A stretch of 64,000 nt of DNA from Drosophila miranda (lineage: Eukaryota; Arthropoda; Insecta; Diptera; Drosophilidae): positions 6,572,001-6,636,000 of the forward strand of contig NC_046674.1 in NCBI RefSeq assembly GCF_003369915.1, written 5' to 3'. This document shows positions 55,984 through 64,000 of this stretch, piece after piece (the first letter of the stretch is position 1; each line of letters starts with the position of its first letter). The notes under the pieces are model-generated. The model had not been told where the DNA came from. It saw nothing but the letters and a program-made list of their open reading frames with translations, and made no database searches. The position numbers and the translations under genes are program-made.

Positions 55984-57415
55984 GATTTATTTCCAGCGCC
56001 TTCTAGACCGTCGAATAAAAACAAGAAACAGCAAAAAAAAAGAGGTTAGCCAGCACGTAAAAAAAAAAACAACTCTTAAATCGAAAGATTATACATTTAG
56101 GCAGTACAGAGGGAAGAGAAACTTTTTTGAAACTTTGTTGAAGACTAACATTTGCGCACTGAGCAACTGAACGGAATGAACAAGACCCTGTCTGCGGACT
56201 CTGCGTTGGGGATGATGATCGGAATGGAAGTGGAGTGAACGGAGCACTCTTCCAATACACAGCCACGCTTACACTAGGTGTTGGCCGGGGCCAACGAGTT
56301 CTATTTATTAAGCCGTGGTGTGTCTTGGCCGCCGCCGTGTGGTGGGTTTCGGGGCTCGGAAGCTCAACACTGCAGCACGGGCAGCGGCAGTCGCGCCGGC
56401 GCAGAGCTTTTGACGGGGTAGCGCTGGGGCGGCTCTTGTGGATCGTATTTTAAAATGCCAAGGCATGAGGGCGAGCCGAGGGTGACACGAGGGCGAGCCG
56501 AGGCCGAGCGGCTCTCCTGTCTCTGTCTCTGCCTCTGCCTCTGTGTGTGTGTGTGCGAGTGTGAAGAAAGGTTAATTAGCATTTATAGGCGCAGGTGGGA
56601 GCGCGGGATCGTACCGATATGGGAATGCATACACAGTATATGCATGTATTTGTGTGCTCGATTGTGTGGGTGACTTCTGCGACTGCACCTCTGAGGCCTG
56701 CTGCTTTTGGGGGTTCGGGTACGGATTAGGGCTGGGCTGGGCTCTACTATTAGTTAGTCATCGTCTGATCGTCTGATCGTCTGTCATCTTAGACATAAAT
56801 CAAATCCAAAGGCCCATCAATCTCTTTCTGCCACTGACCATGAATTGCCAAGTCTTTTGTTTGAACATCTGCGACATCGGATTGGCTTGGCTTGGCTTGG
56901 CTTGGCTTGGCTTCATTATCTCTCGATTCTACCACTCGATTCTACCCCCAACCCACCACCGACTATTATTATACAAAATCTCGATTTCGTAACTGTTTCT
57001 TTTACTCCTTTTTGTGACACTTCTCTTCGGTTTTCTTGCACACGTTTCTTGTCTAGTTACGATTACTTTTTATTTTCACCCGAACGATCCGAGAATCCCA
57101 ATTGCGGACACTCGCTGCATATTAAAGAAGCCCGGCCTGGCTGGGTCTGGAACTTACGATGAGCCTCCCGGTGTCTGTCCGGGGATCGGTTATGCCAAGC
57201 ACATCGGTCGCATAAAATTCTTGTTAACGTGGCTAAGACACTAAAAGGTTATTAAACCTCTCCTGCCGCAGGTATTCCAGCAAAAGAGAGTCTTGTTTTC
57301 GATTGCCGCTGAGTCACCAGTTGTTAAATTTAACTCCATCTCTGGCTCTGGCCCTGTCTCTGTCCCTGCCACTGTCTCTAAAGATCATGAGGTTTTTTTA
57401 ATTAATGTCAAATTA
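55984..57415. other. verm 5' flank
   Basis: It holds the verm leader and promoter. A coding-strand AATAAATAG near 56,305 could serve as a TATA-like box, but no good initiator follows. CTCTGC/GTGTGT runs (56,515-56,560) and a TTGGC pentamer array (56,882-56,912). A + strand open frame at 57,057-57,244 behind a strong acceptor-like site is discussed in the findings. Confidence 0.5.
56882..56912. repeat. TTGGC pentamer array
   Basis: Six tandem copies of TTGGC. Confidence 0.85.
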
Positions 57416-57879
57416 ATGATGCCGTTGTTAACTGTTTTTGCGTTGTTTACCCTCTTTTTGCACTCTCCGTTCGCTGTTATGTAAAGCAGATGGAAGAGGT
57501 GCAGGGGCACAGCAGCACACGATTTAAGGGCCACCACATACCAAGAGATCGGTCCAGGCCAGGCCCTGTTATTCAATAAGCGATCCCCGAGTGTGTGTAC
57601 ACATGCAGAAACAACAGCAACAAAACGGAGCATGTTTGCGGATATGAAATTGTTGAGGACAGCCCGCAGAAACCTTGTGTGCTCCGCGCATACTCCGATC
57701 CCCATCCAGTTTGTAACGGGACTCGAGAGAATCAACAGGAAATGGTCAACATTTGCGCAGGGAATGGAGAAACAGAAGATTCGGAGATAAGCATTCCTCA
57801 GTTCCAGCATAGCGGTACACGTCTCAAGGGTTTGAGAAATGAGAGTTCCTTGGAGGAATTGATATACTTCGAACCATAA
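57416..57879 (+). CDS. Candidate unannotated secreted Cys-containing protein, 111 residues
   Basis: A two-exon model, 57416-57480 and 57609-57879, joined by a 128-base intron (donor GTAAAG, acceptor ATGCAG) that splits an Ile codon. Exon 1 encodes a good signal peptide (MMPLLTVFALFTLFLHSPFAV). Exon 2 encodes a hydrophilic chain with four Cys spaced x12, x11 and x13 (HVCGYEIVEDSPQKPC, then PVCNGTRENQQEMVNIC), four possible N-glycosylation sites, and an acidic C-terminus ending ELIYFEP. About 31% of exon 2 codons start with G, as expected for coding DNA. I do not recognise the family; a fast-evolving immune, venom-like or reproductive secreted peptide is one possibility. It sits alone between verm and serp on the opposite strand. 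An antisense frame of 206 codons (57385-58005, -) overlaps it, but looks like a shadow. No clear TATA or poly(A) signal was found. Confidence 0.42.
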
Positions 57880-60800
57880 GACCATAAGAGGTGTGTCTTC
57901 AGAGAGAAGGAACAGAACTGATAAGCTGATCCTACCAGAAACACTCAAACACACTTGATTTATTTTCCCATTGTAGCGATCGATAGGGCAATTGATCATC
58001 AGCACGTATCTGTCAAGAGTTTCTCCAATGGTTTCCCCCTTTTGCTTTTTTACTTGTTGACTGCATCACTTAGCCGCTGATCAATGGACCAATAGACAGC
58101 CCCATGCCAGAGCCAGAGCCAGAGCCATGTCAATTAAGTTTTATTCGTGTCCGATCTAGAAGGAATCGATGGCTGGTGGCGTGTTAATGCAATTTATTCG
58201 AGTATTTCGAGTATATGTACACATTGCATAGCCATTTCCTGAACTTGAAAACGAGTTCTGTTGTGGTGTCGCGCAGAGTGCCTCAGGCAAATGAGAACAT
58301 GCACAGACGGACAGAAAGGCCGTGGCAACGTGGCGTATGCGCATTGTGCGGCGGGTGTGCTGGAAAATTCTTGGAATTGCCACAGATGACAATTACATTT
58401 TAATTGCGATATACTCGTACTCGTACGATTTACCAATTGCCAATTACCAATTGGATGGAGTCCACAACTGGAGTGGAGTGGAGTGGAGTGGAGTGGCAGC
58501 CACGCGGGTGAAGGTTGCCGTCGTGCCACTTGGCACGAAGATGCTGCAAAAAGCGGTTCACCTTCTTGCGGCTGCTGCTTGCAAAATTGGTTGCCGATTG
58601 CAGGTTTTTCTTCTTTTTTTTTTAGTTTCTTAGTTACAATTAATTTCTGCGCTCTGGTGTGATATAATCCCTCAATCTCAACGGAAAGCCAGCCAACGAA
58701 AAAAGACAAAATAAAAGCTGATTATTATTATTACTGTGCTGCATCTTTCCGCTGTTTAATCAACTGTTAAAACTGGTTTTTCAATTAGAGTGAAAATGTT
58801 GATGATGGGCACTGGGCACTGGGCACTGGGCACTGGGCGCCCCAAAGCGATGACCAGATGAAGAGTGAAAATCGTTTTATTTTATCATCGTTGGTTTTTT
58901 TTTTTTGTCGATGGGTTTTACGGATTTACATAATTTAGTTGCCCTCGATTTTGTGGCTGTTGTTGTTGCTTTTATTGTTTCCGATTTGATTTAAATTTGT
59001 AAGCGTTTTAACCATTTTTTTGGCAGCTGCTGTGGGCTCTGCTTTGAAAGGTCGTCCATACGAGTTTACAGAGTGAGTGACACACTTTTGATCCGTACAA
59101 AAACAATCAAAAAACAACGCCCCGCCAGTGGGCTTTTCCACGGTCCTTCGATCAATTAACGCATAACTATTTTGCATACTAATTGGAGAAGCAAAACGCT
59201 TGGATTAGACCATTTCCAGCAGCAGCCAAAGCTGTCCTTGATCAGCAGAGCGCTTAAGCTTGGGTCGTCTCAGCCTCAGTCTCGGGCTCGATGTTGGCTG
59301 AGAAAAGAGAAATTTCTTCGTACAAAAACGGAATTGTTAATGAAGGAAATGGTGTGGAGTGTGGAGTGTAGAGTGTGGAGTGTGGAGTGTGGTGTGATGG
59401 CCAAGACAATAAACCGAGCCAAGTCGAAGTTGAAGATGAGCCTGTAAACTGTAAAAGAAATGCATAACCATAAAACAGAAAAAATCAAAAAAACGCGAGC
59501 TGGAGAGTTGCATAACGGGCCCCTCACCACCCTTCGTCCGCTTTGTTGTATCTTCTCCTTCTCCTTCGCCATTGCCTTCTCCTTCTGGCTCTCCCTATCA
59601 TCGTCATCATCGGCTTCGATCCGCACCGGGGGACGGCTAGGGGCTGTGTGGGGCTGTGGGTTTAATTTATGGCAAGCCAAGAGCATCCGAAGGCCTGTAG
59701 CAAATAACGGACTTTCTTTTTAGTATATCTTCAGTATTTAAGACAATGTGCGTGTCTCTGTGTGCGTGTGGAAGAGTGTTTGTTTGCCTTTGCCTTTGCC
59801 TTTGACTTTCAATTTTCATTTCCATTTGAAAAACTCATCATCGGCAATCAACTGCGATCTGTTTCTTTTCTTTTTTAAACATTTTCAACAGCTTGCCGAC
59901 TTGGTTATTATGCAATTATTTGTTTTGCGGGGAGCCTCATCCGTAAATGGCCTGGCCTCTCTCCTGCGCTGCCCCCAGGGCGACGTCACAGCCCCAGCAC
60001 CTGGTTGGGTCCCATGTCTGATCACCTTGTCGCATTGACGTCACCCGAATAGCCAGTAACTTGCATATTCACATAAAATGGAGCAAGACTCTCAGAACCA
60101 GGAAGCATATTCGAGAATTGTGCGGCTGGGTAGCCGCTGCCACTTGTCGGACACACTGGTAGGAGAGCCGCGAAGAAAGCAGAGAGGGGATCATCGAAGC
60201 AAAAGCTCTAGAGGGAACGATGGTAAAGGGAAGCTGCTTAAAAGCAGAAGGAAGGGTGTGTGGAGACAAAGTGTTTCCTTTTACTCTGCCATTTTTCGCA
60301 GTGCATGGATTTTCAGAGCTAACTCATTTAAACTGTGCATTGGTTGGGTTGTACTACATATATCCCTACCCCGACTACATCGACTGGGATCCACTGTGCA
60401 GCTGAGGACAGGGGCTGTCCTACCTGCCTGCCTGCGTTTGTCGTTTGTCGTCGTCCCGTGTGCAATTTATGCAAATCGCCCACTTTGCAACTAGTTCACT
60501 TACCTCGGCATGGCAAAAGTAAAAGTTTGCTCAAGTTACACTCACACAGAGGCACACACACAGCAGCACACACACAGCACACACACCACACGGTGTGGCG
60601 ATCGTAGGGAACTCGTTTTTTGGGCCACTTTTTGAAGCCTCAGAGAGCCGCTTACCTTGATTGGTGATAAAACTTATTTATGCGTCGAATTCGTACCAAA
60701 AAAGAAATAATATTCATTTGTGCAGCTAAATAAATGTGTAAAGCATATAAATATCGTATGAATTTCATATGTGTCTGTGAATATATCTCTGTGGTATTTC

Positions 60801-61623
60801 CAGCAAAAATTTGCAATGCTTAAAATTAATTAGCAGCTTTTTCGATTTGTTTGGGGATTGCGCAAAGAGCCCCCAAGCCCAGACCCATGTCACACCCCAA
60901 ACCGAGCCAGGCCCAAGAACCAGTTTTGGCCATCTCCACAGCTCCACAGCTCAACAGCTCAACAGCAGAGCCAAATCTCCATCTCCACAGCCACAGCCAG
61001 CGCCATCGCCATCGCCATCTCCTTCTGCCTTTGCTTTGGCTTTGGTTTTGGCTTTTGCATTGATTTGTGCGCATACAAATTAGCAAATCTCGAGAGTCAT
61101 TTTATACTTTATGTGTGTATATTATAGACTAATATATCTAATTCTAGACCGGATCGACACTTTGGAGCGTTCGGTGTTAGGTGCCCGAAATGAAAACCTG
61201 AAAATTACCATATGAAGGTGGTGCCTGGGGGGCTGGGGGACGGACAGATGGTGAGATGCGGAGATGCGGAGATGGGGGGACGGGACTCCAACTGAAATCG
61301 AAACTGAACACAAAACGCGTTATTGTTATTCAAATTTGCGGCTTATTTTTTCCTGTCGGATAATTCCGAGAAACTGGTTAGTAAGTCAGTGGGTAGAGTA
61401 GGTAGCATACAAATTGGGTTGAATTATTGTGGTTTCGATTTCTGTTGCTGGGGATCGCCTGGGTCTCCATGCCATAACCCCCCCCCCCATGGCTAAGCCC
61501 ATCTGCATTTATGCATTTTTCGGCTGTTTGATGAGCAAACGAGAGAAATATGATTGAGAAATCCATAATTTGTTTTCTTGATGTTTTTTTTTTTTTTATA
61601 TAATTTTTTGTGGTTTTTTCGTT
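57880..61623. other. Intergenic DNA between the candidate gene and serp 3' end
   Basis: It contains GAGTG (58,471-58,497), GGGCACT (58,803-58,840) and GTGTGGA (59,350-59,395) arrays, CA-rich DNA at 60,540-60,595, and GCCATC/CCACAG short repeats at 60,945-61,025. No gene is convincing. The 80-codon minus-strand ORF at 58,935-59,177 starts with a true ATG but has no recognisable feature. Confidence 0.5.
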
Positions 61624-61629
61624 TTTATT
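61624..61629 (-). terminator. serp: Possible serp polyadenylation signal
   Basis: TTTATT on + gives AATAAA about 395 bases after the serp stop codon. Confidence 0.4.
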
Positions 61630-62021
61630 TTTTATCATTTAAATATACACATACAAATTAACGTAAAACTACAAAAAAAGAATTTAGACACAAGTGTGGA
61701 TGCTGTTGATTCTCCCTTGTGGTTGGTGTTGTTCGCTTTTCTGTTGTAGAGTTTTTCTTTCCGTCTTTTCTCCATCTTGTCTCAACGTAACCGTAACACA
61801 GCAAGGACTTGCCCAGGGGAGGCGCTCGGAAAGTCAGTCAATAAAAAAATAAAAAAAAGTCTTGCAGGAAATTCAAAAAAATCGATTGATCGAGTGGCTG
61901 TGGACTGTGGTAGAGCTCAGAGAAAGGAGCCTCGCCAGAGGGACAAGAACTGGGACTGGGAGTGGGACCGGGACTGGAACTGGGAGTGGGACGGGGGCAG
62001 AAGATCATCTCGCTCGCTGAC

Positions 62022-63169
62022 TTAGAAGAAACCATCGCCAGTGGGATCGTTGACCCATGGGTAGTTGTTGGGGCACCGCACACAGGTCTGCAGGTTGATG
62101 GTCTCCCCGGGAACCTCCTTGGAGGTGAGCTTGCAGGTGTTGGGCACCCAGCAGGCGGGCTTGCCCTCGACCACGCACTTCTCCCTCCAGGGCTCGAAGT
62201 TCTTGACCTCGCTGATGGTGCGTGGGTTCTGCATCCACTGGATCACCTGGGTCATCGTCACGAAGTACACATCGTTGTGGTTGGCCAGGATCTCGTCGAT
62301 CCAGTAGAGGAAGGCGTCGAGGAACTCGGGATTGTTCTTCAGCCAGGCGGCATGGAAGTACAGACCGAGAGGAGCGCGGTTCTGGTCGTAGTGGCGATCA
62401 AAGTTGTGGTTCAGGAAGTTGTAGAACTGATCGCCGGTCAGGATGTTCGAGCAGGAGTCGACCATGGCACAGCCGGGCAGGTACTCGTCGTTGGCAGGAT
62501 CCTCGCGACGGTCCAGCTCGTTCATGACCATCTCCCAGACGGCATGCGACCTGGTGGGGCAGCTCTGCAGGTTGCCGTGACAGCGGTGGGGCATGCGGAA
62601 GTACATGGTGTACGGCCACAGCGGGGGGTTGGACAGGGGCGCCGTGATGGTGGAGTCGTAGAGGAAGGCCTGCTCCTCCATCATCGTGAACTGGTTGTTG
62701 CCGCCCACCCGCAGGTACGGTGCGCGCACGCCCACCACCGAGTTGTCCGTGATGTTGGCGTACTTCTCGGTGATGATCCTCATGCCGGCCATCTCCTTGG
62801 CCCAGTCGTCCACGGTGGCGTTCGACCAGAAGCGCTCCTCGTCGTTGTGCGTGATCGAGTGGACGGCGATCTCGTGGCCCTTGCGGGCTGTCTCCTGGAC
62901 GGCCGAGTAGTTGGTGTACTTGTGCGAGACGAAGTAGGTGGCCTTGATGTCGCAGCCGTTGGGGTTCTTGCGGCCCTTGAACATCTCCTTGTACAGCTCG
63001 ATGTTGTTGTTGTTGATGGCATCGTCGAAGGTGATGGTGATCATCATGGGCACATCCTTGGCGGGCAGATCGCCGGGGATCGAGGTGCCGTCCTCCGAGC
63101 AGAAGCAGTCGGGCAGGACACAGACAGCGGGATCGCAGGGAGGAGCACGATTGGGATCGTTGTCGATAT
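62022..63169 (-). CDS. serp: Serpentine, chitin deacetylase (CDA1), last exon only
   Basis: Secreted chitin deacetylase of the tracheal lumen and cuticle; with verm it limits tube elongation. Only the terminal exon (382 codons including stop) is in the window. It opens at the acceptor CCTTGCAG in phase 1, exactly like the homologous verm exon, so the signal peptide, CBM14 and LDLa exons lie beyond 64,000. All CE4 motifs are intact: TFDDAINNNN (catalytic and metal Asp), HSITHN (both metal His), RAPYLRVGGN, DSTITAPL, and LGLYFHAAWL. The C-terminus ends CPNNYPWVNDPTGDGFF, parallel to the verm end. The linker before the domain has the conserved Cys pairs of CDPAVCVLPDCFCSEDG. An open frame of 407 codons on the opposite strand is only a codon-bias shadow. 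Confidence 0.95.
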
Positions 63170-64000
63170 CTGCAAGGACAAATAATGACAAATACTGTAT
63201 AGTAATAATTCGAATACACATGTACATATGTGGGGTTTCCCCCTCGTGGACCTATTGATCTTCAGCAGGAATTTACTTGTACAATATTTGTATTCTGCCT
63301 GCGCTTGCGCTTTTGCTTGCCGGCAAAAGTTCACTCAACTTGTTCACATAAATATTTAAACAATTAGCTAACTGTACAGAGTGTGGTATGTGCCTGTGCC
63401 TGTGGCTGTGGTTGTGGCTGTGGCCGGGTCCGGGGTTAGTTCAATGAACCGACACAGTCTGGAAAAGCAATCAAGAGAGGTGGTGGGAAAACCGAAACGC
63501 AAAGTGAATGGAAAATGTCTACACAGTCTTCCACTCGAGGAGTCTCATTTTCATAGTACATATACAATATACATATATTTCTCTTTCATTATTATTTTGT
63601 TGTTGTTTTCTGGTGGGAAGGGGGGAAGGGGGATGGGAGGCTTGGTGTTTGAGCAATTTTCAAGCCTGATCGGGGATTCAGAGAGCGTTCACTCAGTAGT
63701 GGGTGACTGACGGTCTGTCCCACCCACCACTCCACCCACGTGTTTGGCCATTCGTTAGTCGGCCATATGCAAATGAGGGCTATCTGCTTTCGGGCCAAAA
63801 CCAATTGGTAAGCCTTGCACTTGCCACTGGCCAATGGCCATTCGAATCATTTGCGAAAGTTTTCATAGAAATTGGCGGTAATTATTTTGGTGTTGTCTCA
63901 TTTGGCATTTGCCTTTTGATATTTGCTGCCTGCTATTTGCAGAGTGAAATGGCAACGGGGGGCAGGCAAAGGCCAAAGCATTTTGTTGTACAGCAAAGAG
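63170..64000 (-). other. serp: serp intron, 5' part outside the window
   Basis: No LDLa or CBM14 coding sequence is found up to the right edge, so the intron is longer than 830 bases. GTGGCT-type simple stretch near 63,400 and G-rich DNA near 63,618. Nothing else is recognised. Confidence 0.7.

Noticed and set aside
57385..58005. 206-codon open frame on - between verm and serp
   Set aside because: Overlaps the candidate secreted protein; hydrophobic, unstructured translation typical of an antisense frame. The + strand model with signal peptide and intron is preferred, though RNA data could reverse this.
58935..59177. 80-codon ORF on - starting with ATG
   Set aside because: Plausible-looking but Asn/Lys-rich, no domain, no promoter or splice support; left out for lack of evidence.
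61962..63185. 407-codon open frame on + opposite serp
   Set aside because: It exactly overlays the serp deacetylase exon; strong codon bias (few antisense stops) produces it. The translation is Gly/Val/His rich without domains.
1..64000. tRNA, rRNA, CRISPR array, bacterial operon or viral genes
   Set aside because: None seen; the window is insect nuclear DNA. A covariance-model scan would be needed to exclude a small structured RNA.

Overview
The window is nuclear DNA of a Drosophila species. The introns are short GT-AG introns, simple-sequence DNA is abundant, one nearly complete DINE-1-type repeat is present, and the gene set and order match polytene region 76C (chromosome arm 3L) of D. 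melanogaster: Oat, tey, a MADF/BESS gene, Gbeta76C, verm, serp. Non-coding DNA is clearly not D. melanogaster-like; the DINE-1 variant and the many 5-6 bp repeats would fit the obscura group, but that assignment is an inference.

Layout from left to right. 1-1.8 kb: a 163-codon unrecognised gene on + (768-1259) with two perfect TATCGATA elements upstream, flanked on both sides by decayed copies of one SANT/MADF-like coding segment. 5.3-7.8 kb: ornithine aminotransferase (Oat, -), with a core promoter showing TATA-like, Inr and DPE elements. 9.3-15.7 kb: tey (-), seven coding exons, RNF220-related Cys/His modules and long homopolymeric runs. 15.7-46.7 kb: 31 kb with no convincing large gene, holding presumably tey regulatory DNA, a DINE-1 element at 23.5-24.2 kb, the 3' tip of a second one near 35.4 kb, AT-rich insertions, many short tandem arrays and one low-confidence small membrane-protein gene model (42.2-42.6 kb). 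46.7-49.0 kb: two-MADF/BESS protein (-). 49.5-50.9 kb: Gbeta76C (+), divergent from the MADF gene and convergent with verm. 51.9-56.0 kb: verm (-) with two mutually exclusive chitin-binding exons. 57.4-57.9 kb: candidate unannotated gene (+) for a 111-residue secreted Cys-containing protein. 62.0-63.2 kb: last exon of serp (-); its 5' exons lie beyond the right edge.

Functionally the window joins unrelated jobs: mitochondrial amino-acid metabolism (Oat), muscle target specification (tey), a probable DNA-binding factor (MADF/BESS), phototransduction (Gbeta76C, with a photoreceptor-type TAATCCAATTA element upstream) and apical chitin-matrix modification (verm, serp). serp and verm are tandem paralogues sharing an intron at the same site and phase. 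The strongest biological contrast is that serp keeps the intact deacetylase metal-binding motifs, whereas verm has lost two of the three metal ligands and the catalytic Asp.
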